A stretch of DNA of 64,000 nucleotides from the IMG/VR virus record IMGVR_UViG_3300036820_000006, positions 1-64,000 of that record; one strand, 5' to 3'. The notes under the pieces were generated by a model. That model was given only the letters and a program-made list of their open reading frames with translations, was not told the origin of the DNA and ran no database searches. This document shows positions 57,081-64,000 of this stretch, one piece after another. The stretch's first letter is position 1; every line of letters begins with the position of its first letter. The DNA is from a virus. The position numbers and the translations under genes are program-made.

Positions 57081-57834
57081 ACTTCTTCGGAAAATATCCG
57101 ACGACGACAGCCTGCGCCCGCATCGCAACGTCACCGAGCTTGCCCGGCACTGTGATTTCCGGCACGCGCTTACCGTCACGTTCTGGAAACCGGTGCATCC
57201 CTTTCACGCGCTTCGGCAAACGCTCGCCGCGCTCTTTGTAAAGTTCCACAGTGTCCTGATCGGGCTGACCTTCCCATGAAGTTTCGATTTCGAGCGTGGG
57301 CTCGCTGGCCAGCGTCTTCTGGAACAATTCTTTCAACTGACCCGCACTCATATTGCTAGGCACCTTCACGCCGAGGCATTGCAGAATTCTGACCATCGCA
57401 ATTCCGCCATTTCTCGCCGTCCGGCTATCGACGAAGCGATCAAAAACCGGAATATTATCGAACTTCCCACTGGGGTCCTGAATGCGGCACTCCAGCGCCG
57501 TGCTCACATACAGCTTCGGCTTACCATTCGCCAGAAAAACAGGCTTTCCCGGCGCGCCCTTGCTGTAGTCCATGTCCTGCTTCACGGCGAACAGCACTTC
57601 CTTGCCGTCAGCATCCTTGACGTTCAACTGTTTTAGCTTGGCAGTGTAACGGCCATCCGGCACGGGCGGCGGGAACTCGTATGGGTTGGCGCTGGCATCG
57701 AACTCCAGCGATTCTTCCAGCAGCGAGGGATCGTTCAGGTCCACTGACACGATTTGTTGGTCATCGGCGGCGCTGTCAGTGGACACACTACCAGCGGTCT
57801 CGTCGGCGTAGATAGGTTGAGCGAAATCAGTCAT
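57079..57834 (-). CDS. putative single-stranded-DNA-binding protein
   Basis: A 251-residue protein with AAAAGGAG before the ATG. An acidic, disordered N-terminus leads into a beta-rich part (PVPDGRYTAKLKQLNVKDAD; FDRFVDSRTARNGGIAMVRI) with an OB-fold-like pattern. Its place between RecA-like and polymerase/helicase genes is where phages put the ssDNA-binding protein. The acidic tail seen in most such proteins is N-terminal here. Inferred. Confidence 0.5.
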   Translation of the reverse strand: MTDFAQPIYADETAGSVSTDSAADDQQIVSVDLNDPSLLEESLEFDASANPYEFPPPVPDGRYTAKLKQLNVKDADGKEVLFAVKQDMDYSKGAPGKPVFLANGKPKLYVSTALECRIQDPSGKFDNIPVFDRFVDSRTARNGGIAMVRILQCLGVKVPSNMSAGQLKELFQKTLASEPTLEIETSWEGQPDQDTVELYKERGERLPKRVKGMHRFPERDGKRVPEITVPGKLGDVAMRAQAVVVGYFPKK

Positions 57835-57900
57835 GCGAAAACTCCTTTTAGTGTCGAGATGCTTAGAGGATTTGAGTTACCAGATGGGTGGTTTTAGGTG

Positions 57901-58185
57901 CTAAACGTGTATCGTGGGGTGCTGCTGCGCGTTGTGCTGCGCGCTGTGCTGAGTCTGCTGCGCGCCCTGCCCATTGTTCCGGGCATCATCGTACAACTGG
58001 CGCAGCTCCCGCGACAGGTACTTCGCGAGCGAACGCTCGTCCGCTGCGGCCTTCTTCGAGAAGAACTCATGCACCTCGCTGGGTAGCGAGATGGTTACAG
58101 TGTTAGTGTCGGCAGCGACGGCAGCAGGCTTCTGCTGACCGGTCTGCGTTTTTGTTGCGTCTGCTACGTCTGCTACGTCTGCCAT
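57901..58185 (-). CDS. ribbon-helix-helix-like regulator
   Basis: A 94-residue protein with GGGAGAG before its ATG. The centre, NTVTISLPSEVHEFFSKKAA followed by DERSLAKYLSRELRQLY, is a beta strand plus two helices as in ribbon-helix-helix DNA-binding proteins. The N-terminus is Ala/Asp/Val-rich and the C-terminus is Gln/His-rich. It probably controls the replication operon. Confidence 0.6.
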   Translation of the reverse strand: MADVADVADATKTQTGQQKPAAVAADTNTVTISLPSEVHEFFSKKAAADERSLAKYLSRELRQLYDDARNNGQGAQQTQHSAQHNAQQHPTIHV

Positions 58186-58205
58186 AATGCTCTCCCTTTT
58201 GCTGC

Positions 58206-59219
58206 TTACTTTGCTGCAGCCACGGCCTGCTGGCCTCGGCCGAACTTCTGGTCAATCGCTGCGCGCCACTTTGCTACTTCATCACCTTGCTCTGCGTTTA
58301 GCGCGTCAATTGTTTGCAAATAAATGTCTAAGCCATGCTCAGTGGTTGGTTCGTAGTAACCGCCAGGAAATTTCTTCATCAGTTCTGCTACTTTCTCCGG
58401 CGCGACGCGAGGTTTAGCTGGGAACATAATCCCAGTAGAGGGATCGGGATGCTTGACGAAGTAAGTGCGCACCTTGGTATCCACCATGGTGGAGTCCACG
58501 AGCTTCTTTGCATCCTTGGGATCGGGAACCTGCACCACAGTTTCGACTGGGTAGCCTTCGCTGTGCAGGCAATCGCCTACCCAGCTGGGCACCAACGCGG
58601 TCGCTTTCTTGCCCGCGATCTGCGGGCCATAGATAGTAGAGCGGTCATCCTCTTCAGTGCGCGATTCGAGCGCAGTGAACAATACATACTCACAGGGCAG
58701 AGAGCTGAAGTTAGTTACGAGTGAGTAGAGAGTGTTCTGCACGAAGCCGTAGTGAGCTTTGGAGTTCCCAGCAAAAGTTTCGTTCACCACCTGCCCATCT
58801 ACAATCACGCGCTGTGTAAACGGCGACGTAGCTTCCTCTCCGGTTTTGATCTGCTTGTCGGCAAGATGCCGCATCAATGCTTGGCTAATGCTGGTCAAGC
58901 CTTCCACAATCATGCCGCCCCACTGTGACCAGTCCACCCTGCGCAGGTTCACTTTAGTTGCTTCACTCGCGCTCACATCCTCCGGCCAGTAGCCTTGACT
59001 CACGCGCCGCAGCACCGGCAGCGGAATCTCCATGTTGCCTCGATACGCTTGTACAACTCCCGCTCTGATCTCTGGGTCCAGCGGTGCCCACCCGCCGCCG
59101 TCCATTGAAAACAACAAAGTTCCTTTTCCGGTTTTCTGATAGATGTAGCGGGCGAAATGTTTGGCTGCAGTGGTTTTGAAAACCCCCGAAGCCCCGTAGT
59201 TTATGCCGGTGCGCGCCAT
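58206..59219 (-). CDS. RecA-like P-loop ATPase (Sak4-type)
   Basis: A 337-residue protein with a near-N-terminal Walker A (NYGASGVFKTT, residues 7-17). The aromatic-rich following segment (GTLLFSMDGGGWAPLDPEIR) matches phage Sak4/RecA-like single-strand annealing and repair ATPases. A later region (CEYVLFTALESRTEEDDRST) contains a likely Walker B/sensor strand. Its neighbours are a nuclease and an SSB-like protein, making a recombination module. An AAGG-type ribosome site lies upstream. Confidence 0.7.
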   Translation of the reverse strand: MARTGINYGASGVFKTTAAKHFARYIYQKTGKGTLLFSMDGGGWAPLDPEIRAGVVQAYRGNMEIPLPVLRRVSQGYWPEDVSASEATKVNLRRVDWSQWGGMIVEGLTSISQALMRHLADKQIKTGEEATSPFTQRVIVDGQVVNETFAGNSKAHYGFVQNTLYSLVTNFSSLPCEYVLFTALESRTEEDDRSTIYGPQIAGKKATALVPSWVGDCLHSEGYPVETVVQVPDPKDAKKLVDSTMVDTKVRTYFVKHPDPSTGIMFPAKPRVAPEKVAELMKKFPGGYYEPTTEHGLDIYLQTIDALNAEQGDEVAKWRAAIDQKFGRGQQAVAAAK

Positions 59220-59221
59220 CT

Positions 59222-59482
59222 CTAAGCTGCCTTCCGCTTTTTTGTTCGTTGGGCTATCGCGCGGGATTTCTGACGCGCCTCAAACTCAGCTTTGTGCTCA
59301 GCAATGTAAGCTTCGGCAGCATGCTCTAACCAGTCACGCATTACCCAGCCTCGATGACGCGCTTCCTTCTCGCCACGAAACGAAATGATGTCGCGTGTAC
59401 TTTTTCTAAGCTTCACGTGCTCAGCGGTAAGTGGATCGTTCTGGGCCTGTTCGGGGTCAATATATCCGAAACTTTTGGGCAT
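59222..59482 (-). CDS. hypothetical charged protein
   Basis: An 86-residue, helical, highly charged protein (DPLTAEHVKLRKSTRDIISF; EHAAEAYIAEHKAEFEARQK) with an AAAGGAGA site before its ATG. It ends 2 bases before the RecA-like gene. Perhaps an accessory of that ATPase. Not recognised. Confidence 0.6.
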   Translation of the reverse strand: MPKSFGYIDPEQAQNDPLTAEHVKLRKSTRDIISFRGEKEARHRGWVMRDWLEHAAEAYIAEHKAEFEARQKSRAIAQRTKKRKAA

Positions 59483-59746
59483 GGTGTTAGTCTCCTTTGT
59501 TGCGAGGCGCGGGCGGCGTTTGACGGCGTTGGCCGCAGCTTATATTTGCCAGCCTATTGCGGTTATTGCCCCTTGGTGCGAGTGCGAGTGCGAGTTAGGG
59601 TGAGATTTTGCTTCAAATGCTGATCTACGCAAGCTACTACCTGCGCTACAGTGCGCAGCGATGCGACGCGTTCGAAGCTGGTTCGCGGTTGGTTCGTAGC
59701 TAGTGTGGAAGCTATCATGGCGGATGCTGTCTTGGATGTAAGAGAT

Positions 59747-59775
59747 GTTGTACCACTTTGCTGCACGGTCGTCAA
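59747..59775 (-). promoter_or_regulatory. candidate promoter in a non-coding gap
   Basis: On the minus strand TTGACG (59775-59770), 17 bases, TACAAC (59752-59747), inside the 59483-59803 gap. It would start a transcript for the genes from 59482 leftward. The gap otherwise holds a CGAGTG hexamer repeated three times (59578-59596) and no convincing gene. Confidence 0.5.
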
Positions 59776-59803
59776 CGATAAAATGGAGCAGCCGGGACGC
59801 GGG

Positions 59804-60112
59804 TTAGTTGGGGATTTCCACAATGCGCTCACCTTCACCCTTCTTGGCCTGCAGAATGCCACTTTGCGCTGGGCTTAGCGCTTGATTCATGGCATCCTTG
59901 GCCTCCGCGAAGCCATAAGCGCAACCGGAGGCGAAGGCACGCGCGATCTCGTAGCGCGCTATCGCAGGAGTCAGCTCGCGGCCATTGAGCTGCGCCTCGC
60001 GCACATCGCAGTAAGGCCGCATTCCGTTTTTGCCTTCTTCTAGCGCTTGCTGGTAATCGTCAGTGGCATAGCTATCGATGTTTGTGAGCTGGTCTTTTTG
60101 GCTATCGGTCAT
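59804..60112 (-). CDS. hypothetical protein
   Basis: A 102-residue protein; the ATG at 60112 is preceded by GGGAGG, and its start overlaps the nuclease gene end by 11 bases. It is helical and mixed-charge (DSYATDDYQQALEEGKNGMR; YEIARAFASGCAYGFAEAKD), ending RIVEIPN. Coupling suggests a partner of the nuclease. No family recognised. Confidence 0.6.
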   Translation of the reverse strand: MTDSQKDQLTNIDSYATDDYQQALEEGKNGMRPYCDVREAQLNGRELTPAIARYEIARAFASGCAYGFAEAKDAMNQALSPAQSGILQAKKGEGERIVEIPN

Positions 60113-61919
60113 GTGCAGCCTCCCCGGTTTCGACTGGATGGTTAGGAATTCTGATCTGGAACAGTTCCGAGCGTTCAGGATGCTCCCGCAAATCAGTTCC
60201 ACTACCACTATAACACACGAGAAAATACGAACATCTACCTGGATAAGAGCAGGCCGAGCGGGTCTGCGCGAACCGTTTGTTCAATTCAGAGCGGAACTGC
60301 GCGGGGTTGTTTTGTACTGCTTGCACAGCAGCCACGTCCGCAGCGATCTGGACTTCAATCGCTTCCAGCTGTTCGAGCATATCGCGCATGTCATCCGAAT
60401 TGCGCATGACAGCAATAGGCGGGATAAACTGCGCTGCCAACGGGTCGAGCGCATAACCGGCTGCGTCGTAAGCGTCGGGCTGGATATCACCTTTATCCAG
60501 CAAGTCGACCCACTCGGCGATGGGCATGTAGCGCCATACTGGAGCTTTCTTCCACGCCTGCCAGCTGAGACGATGCTCTTTGCCCGTGAGGTCGCAGGTG
60601 ACATAGCTATGCGCCCACTTGCGGTCCTCAGCCGTGATGCCGTCCATTTTGTAAGCGCGCACTAGCGGCGAGGAGTTGACGTAGCGCCCTGGTTGAACGA
60701 GGTCGTTCTTATCTTGCTCGCGGCGGCCTTTGATGAGGTATTCATAGCGCACGCCGAGGATGCGGGGAGGTTCGGGGAGGCTGGTGAGGAACTCCTGTGT
60801 AGATTCCGTCACCAACTCTCGTACTTCGGCTAATGTATCTTTGCGTTCATCTTGGATGAGCCTCCAAGCTTCAGCCATGCGCCGCTCCACATCCACCGCT
60901 TCACTCAGCCCCTGCATATCCACCTCCGCGTCCATCGCGCGGCGGCGATCCCACTGGCCGGTAGTTTTATAGCTGAGCAGATATAGATCATTGGTAGCGC
61001 GCTCCAACAGCAGGCCGTCATGGCGAGAAGCGAACCATAGCTCGGCCGGTTCTCCTGTGAAGCTCTCAGGCAGCTCGGCTAACCGCCAACTCCCCTCGCG
61101 CTCTACCTCCAATACCTCGAACTGTTCGAGCAGCGGGCGCAGCCTCCGGCGCGCATACGCACGCACCATCGCTTCAACCAGCGCGGCTAGCTCCAGCTTC
61201 AGGTAGTCATCAATGCCGCTTTCATTCTGCTGCACCTTGATTTGGATTTCGTTCAGGCGCTCGTCATCTTCTGCCGCCACACGCTTAGATGACTCAGGAT
61301 AGACAGGATAGATGGGTGCGCCGAAGTCCAGAGAAGCTGCAATAGGTATGGGCCAAGACATGCTAGTATCCCGATGCCCCATCGGCGGCTCAGGCGGCAA
61401 CCCCGCGTCCACCTCGTCGAACGAAACTATAATCGCCGACTCTTCTATCCTCGGCGCGGTCGGTCGAGCAGCGCTATCGCCGCCAGTGCCCACATTACCA
61501 GCGATACCGCCCACACTATTGGCATCCAGCGCTCCCTGTTCCAACGTGTCCAACTCTACGCCGTGCTCGGTAGCGGCAGCAAGATCGGCGAGAGCTGCGG
61601 CGACGGCGGCGTCTTCTATTAGACGCGCATCAGTCAACTGATATGATCCGCATTCGACCTCAAACAACGTTGCTAGCTTCTGTTCTAACGACAGGGGGAT
61701 TCCATCGGAGCCGAAATTTAGCGTGCTAATTCTGTTCTGTCCTTCGCGTAGCAATACTTCCAACCCTGTGTGAACCGCGCCACCAATCACCAAATGGATC
61801 GACTTGCGCACCGGCACAATCCCGCGTTTGGATTCGCCTGCGTGATATTCCAAATACCTCGCGCGACGGCAACGCAGATAAGCCTGATAGCGCGAACGGT
61901 CCACATAAATGCGCTTCAA
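60102..61919 (-). CDS. PD-(D/E)XK nuclease (RecB/Cas4-like)
   Basis: A 605-residue protein starting with TTG inside the preceding stop and preceded by GAGGTG. It begins RYQAYLRCRRARYLEYHAG, and a GGAVHTGLEVLLREG segment follows. The catalytic region ASRHDGLLLERATNDLYLLS runs into YKTTGQWDRR (the D...ExK-type core). A C-terminal Cys cluster, TRSACSYPGRCSYFLVCY, is the Fe-S site of Cas4/AddB-type enzymes. A poorly ordered insertion sits at about 150-230. It likely processes DNA ends for recombination with the RecA-like protein. Confidence 0.75.
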   Translation of the reverse strand: MKRIYVDRSRYQAYLRCRRARYLEYHAGESKRGIVPVRKSIHLVIGGAVHTGLEVLLREGQNRISTLNFGSDGIPLSLEQKLATLFEVECGSYQLTDARLIEDAAVAAALADLAAATEHGVELDTLEQGALDANSVGGIAGNVGTGGDSAARPTAPRIEESAIIVSFDEVDAGLPPEPPMGHRDTSMSWPIPIAASLDFGAPIYPVYPESSKRVAAEDDERLNEIQIKVQQNESGIDDYLKLELAALVEAMVRAYARRRLRPLLEQFEVLEVEREGSWRLAELPESFTGEPAELWFASRHDGLLLERATNDLYLLSYKTTGQWDRRRAMDAEVDMQGLSEAVDVERRMAEAWRLIQDERKDTLAEVRELVTESTQEFLTSLPEPPRILGVRYEYLIKGRREQDKNDLVQPGRYVNSSPLVRAYKMDGITAEDRKWAHSYVTCDLTGKEHRLSWQAWKKAPVWRYMPIAEWVDLLDKGDIQPDAYDAAGYALDPLAAQFIPPIAVMRNSDDMRDMLEQLEAIEVQIAADVAAVQAVQNNPAQFRSELNKRFAQTRSACSYPGRCSYFLVCYSGSGTDLREHPERSELFQIRIPNHPVETGEAAHDR

Positions 61920-62440
61920 TCGTCACCTCTTGGCGCATCATCATCATCTTCCGGTGTATCGCTCTCAGGCACCCGTTTCGTAAGCGTGTCCTCTTTGGTG
62001 AGATTGTCCAAGCCGCTGAAGATATCGCTTAGCTTCAGCCCGACAAGCACCGGGTCGGTTGCCTCAGCAGCGGGCTCAACGGCAGGCTCTACTGCGACGC
62101 GCGTTTCTGGGATTCGCTTACCCTCTAACCGATCCTGCATAACCGCTTCTGTGCGCGCATATTGCTCAGCAGTGTTCGCCATTACGCAGCGTGGGCAATA
62201 TGAGTGGTAATATTCGTGATCTTTGCAATGCGCTGCTTGTGCTAAACCCGCGCCCAGCCCTGCCGCGCCCAGCCCTGCGTTATCCAAAAGGGAAGAAGCA
62301 AACCCAGCCCCCAGCGCATTCCCCGGCTCCTGTCCCGACAGCGTTTCCCCAGCTGGAGCAGAAGACTGAGGCTCTCTCACTCCCCCGCCTTTCCCGCCTA
62401 ACTCCAGACCTGCACTGTCGCGACGCTCATGCGCACCCAT
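61916..62440 (-). CDS. hypothetical protein with acidic tail
   Basis: A 174-residue protein; the ATG at 62440 is preceded by GGGGGAG and a candidate promoter. An in-frame extension to 62647 has no ribosome site and runs across that promoter, so I leave it out. Features: a Gly/Ala-rich middle, a Cys/His motif (CKDHEYYHSYCPRC) that may bind zinc, and an acidic end (VPESDTPEDDDDAPRGDD). It is the first gene of the leftward replication operon. Confidence 0.55.
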   Translation of the reverse strand: MGAHERRDSAGLELGGKGGGVREPQSSAPAGETLSGQEPGNALGAGFASSLLDNAGLGAAGLGAGLAQAAHCKDHEYYHSYCPRCVMANTAEQYARTEAVMQDRLEGKRIPETRVAVEPAVEPAAEATDPVLVGLKLSDIFSGLDNLTKEDTLTKRVPESDTPEDDDDAPRGDD

Positions 62441-62464
62441 GTTCGCTTCTCCCCCAGCGCTATA

Positions 62465-62493
62465 CGCTAACAGACCCTTCCTGTGCCAGTCAA
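62465..62493 (-). promoter_or_regulatory. candidate promoter of the leftward replication operon
   Basis: TTGACT (62493-62488), 17 bases, TTAGCG (62470-62465), then TATAGC. It sits 25 bases before the start codon at 62440. The -10 box resembles that at 5434. Confidence 0.35.
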
Positions 62494-62675
62494 CACCTTT
62501 TTCCACAGCGCGATACCGTGTTAGTTTGAGCTTGACTTTCCACCACGGTACTTCAGGATGGCGTTCTCGTTTGCTGCCGCTACCGTTCGTTGCCAATGGG
62601 AAGGAGCACAGCATACACCTCACACCACCCTGCTGCATAGACCTCACTGGGAACCCTGTCGAGAACTCCGCTGGC

Positions 62676-62739
62676 CCCCCCCCCCCCTAGTTATGTTTTT
62701 AGCTCGCTCTAACCCCACATTTTATGACTGGAAAAATGT
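62676..62739. promoter_or_regulatory. divergent control region: poly-C tract and inverted repeat
   Basis: A run of 12 C (62676-62687) precedes a perfect 7-bp inverted repeat ACATTTT (62717-62723) and AAAATGT (62733-62739) with a 9-base spacer. Both lie in the 62441-62826 gap between divergent genes. An operator for either side is plausible; I see no other gene in the gap. Confidence 0.4.
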
Positions 62740-62826
62740 AGCTTTTCCCGCCCGCCCTGACTACACTTCACCTCACCTTCGTGGCTCACGAAAAGGCCGT
62801 ACCAGATACGCCAAGGACGCCTAAGA

Positions 62827-63975
62827 ATGTTTAACAACGATGATGACCTTGTGGACCCTCTGCTCGTAGCAGAGGATGACGAACCTGGTACAGACCCCAT
62901 CGCCCAACCTACCTCAGAAGATTTAGACGAAATTGGCGTAGACGTGCTGCCTCGGCCGGAGCGCGATCCGCTATGGCTGCGCGACGCTAGCTTCCAGATG
63001 CCTCCGAATCCGCCAGTGCCGGGCTTGTTTACCCGCTGCAGTATCAACTTGCTGATCGGCCCGACTTTCGTAGGCAAAACAGTGCTAGCGCTCACCCAAC
63101 TGGATCACTACACCGCTACAGGTCAGTTTCTTGGCTACCAGTTGCCCCAGGGCGCATCGCCGGATGCTTGTGCAGCCATCGTGGCCACTCAGGGTCTCAG
63201 TTCGTTCCATGGGCTGCTGCGCAGTTTGCGGCTGCCCGCAATCACCAGCCCCGTCAAGTTCCCAATAGAAGAGTGGGAGATGCGCACCAGCGAGACCATG
63301 ACGGAGGGGTTGGTGCGCCTATGGAAGAAGATGTCCCGGCTGGCTCAGCAACCGATTAGATTGCTCTATGTTGAGGGGTTCCAGAACCTGCTCGAAAACG
63401 GCAAGCTCAACGACCCGCGCTCAGTGCAGGAATTTTATACCAAGCTTCGTCAGTTCTGCGCAGAGTATCGCGTCACCATTTTGGGCAGTGTGCCTCAGGG
63501 CAAGATGCGGAAGGGTGAGAGCTATGCACTAGTCGGTGAACGCGTTTACGGGTCGGTGGCGTGGGCTAACGAGGCTGATACGGTGATCGGCATGGAGCAG
63601 CTTATGGTGCATCTGCCGGTCGAGCTGCGGCCGAGCTTTCGCAAGATCACTATTCAGGTGCGTGGAGTCGGCACTGAGATTCGCTGGGTGGACTTCAACG
63701 ACCGGGGCAGGCTGGAGGTGATCGACCGAGCTAAAGAGCTAGCGACTGAAAATCCAACGTTCGCAATGCTGGACCGGATTCTGGGGCAGGCGCTCCCCGG
63801 CTCGGAATGGTCGCGCGAGGAATTGTTCGAATGGGCAGAACGCACTGACGTGGACGTGTCCATGCGCTCCATGGAGCGCTGGATTGCCTCGCGCTGCGAC
63901 ACTTCATTGAGTCTGCTGGTGAAGGTTGGTACGGGGCCGCGCAATCGGCGTTATAAGAAACCCTTTACGAACTAG
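62827..63975 (+). CDS. RepA-like replicative helicase ATPase
   Basis: A 382-residue protein with an acidic N-terminus (1-50), then LLIGPTFVGKTVLALTQLDH (Walker A, about 78-85) and a Walker B strand LLYVEGFQNLL. A following sensor region (RVTILGSVPQGKMRKGESYA) and the C-terminal winged-helix-like part (WSREELFEWAERTDVDVSM) match RepA/AAA_25-type hexameric helicases of phages and plasmids. It faces away from the leftward replication genes. It has no clear ribosome site. Confidence 0.7.
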   Translation: MFNNDDDLVDPLLVAEDDEPGTDPIAQPTSEDLDEIGVDVLPRPERDPLWLRDASFQMPPNPPVPGLFTRCSINLLIGPTFVGKTVLALTQLDHYTATGQFLGYQLPQGASPDACAAIVATQGLSSFHGLLRSLRLPAITSPVKFPIEEWEMRTSETMTEGLVRLWKKMSRLAQQPIRLLYVEGFQNLLENGKLNDPRSVQEFYTKLRQFCAEYRVTILGSVPQGKMRKGESYALVGERVYGSVAWANEADTVIGMEQLMVHLPVELRPSFRKITIQVRGVGTEIRWVDFNDRGRLEVIDRAKELATENPTFAMLDRILGQALPGSEWSREELFEWAERTDVDVSMRSMERWIASRCDTSLSLLVKVGTGPRNRRYKKPFTN

Positions 63976-64000
63976 CTCGGAAAGGCTTAGGGTGTCACTT

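Noticed and set aside
58140-58185. CTACGTCTG-type repeats
   Set aside because: They are explained by the coding repeat ADVADVAD at the start of the ribbon-helix-helix-like protein.
59563-59878. Open frames on both strands in the gap before 59804
   Set aside because: No ribosome sites, low-complexity Thr/Arg ends caused by the CGAGTG repeats, and a promoter-like site inside.
62441-62647. In-frame extension of the leftward gene to 62647
   Set aside because: No ribosome site precedes it and the extension runs over a promoter-like pair; the ATG at 62440 has a strong GGGGGAG.

Overview
This window looks like part of the genome of a short-tailed (podovirus-like) double-stranded DNA phage. A long rightward structural block is followed by a tail/adhesin block, a lysis block, and a long leftward block of small early genes and DNA-replication genes. 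No sheath, tail tube or tape-measure gene is seen. Several very large glutamine/alanine-rich proteins sit where podoviruses keep their internal (ejected) virion proteins. Terminase, portal and integrase genes are not in the window. The host is not stated by the sequence. Exported fibre-like proteins with signal peptides ending in 'AQT' and a carboxypeptidase-regulatory-like domain make an Acidobacteriota-type host my guess, and it is only a guess.

Layout. 0-7 kb: small basic proteins, a putative scaffold (1878-2624), the major capsid protein (2877-3863), head accessory proteins and an adaptor-like protein. 7.1-7.7 kb: one lone leftward gene. 7.8-18.3 kb: neck and tail proteins ending in a 1393-residue nozzle-like protein. 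18.3-19.2 kb: a free-standing HNH endonuclease. 19.5-26.3 kb: a GNAT-like protein and three internal-virion-like proteins of 212, 699 and 960 residues. 26.6-27.4 kb: a divergent regulator/KTSC pair around a 28-bp repeat-bearing operator. 28.6-40.8 kb: five tightly coupled genes for exported fibre, glycosidase-like, polysaccharide-lyase-like and Ig-like proteins. 40.9-43.6 kb: an XhlA-like membrane protein, a SleB-type cell-wall hydrolase, a holin-like protein, a Tat-type lipoprotein and a papain-type protease. 43.5-48.8 kb (minus): about fifteen small genes, including a Tad2-like (DUF2829) candidate. 49-62.4 kb (minus): a uracil-glycosylase/DNA polymerase A fusion carrying an intein, a PIF1-like helicase, tRNAs and tRNA fragments, a putative single-strand-binding protein, a RecA-like ATPase and a PD-(D/E)XK nuclease. 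62.8-64 kb (plus): a RepA-like helicase ATPase, diverging from the replication block.

The most unusual signals are non-coding. Three gaps in the replication and early blocks (48091-48273, 48822-48921, 57007-57080) hold long runs in which a purine-C dinucleotide recurs every 5 bp. One of them lies between a strong promoter with an overlapping 9-bp inverted repeat and the first gene. Another adjoins a row of six perfect hairpins (56688-56988). I know of no named element like this.

A caution. Three genes on the minus strand (47.7-48.1, 54.3-54.8 and 55.4-56.2 kb) are broken by single-base frameshifts, mostly at short homopolymers. These may be assembly errors rather than real decay.
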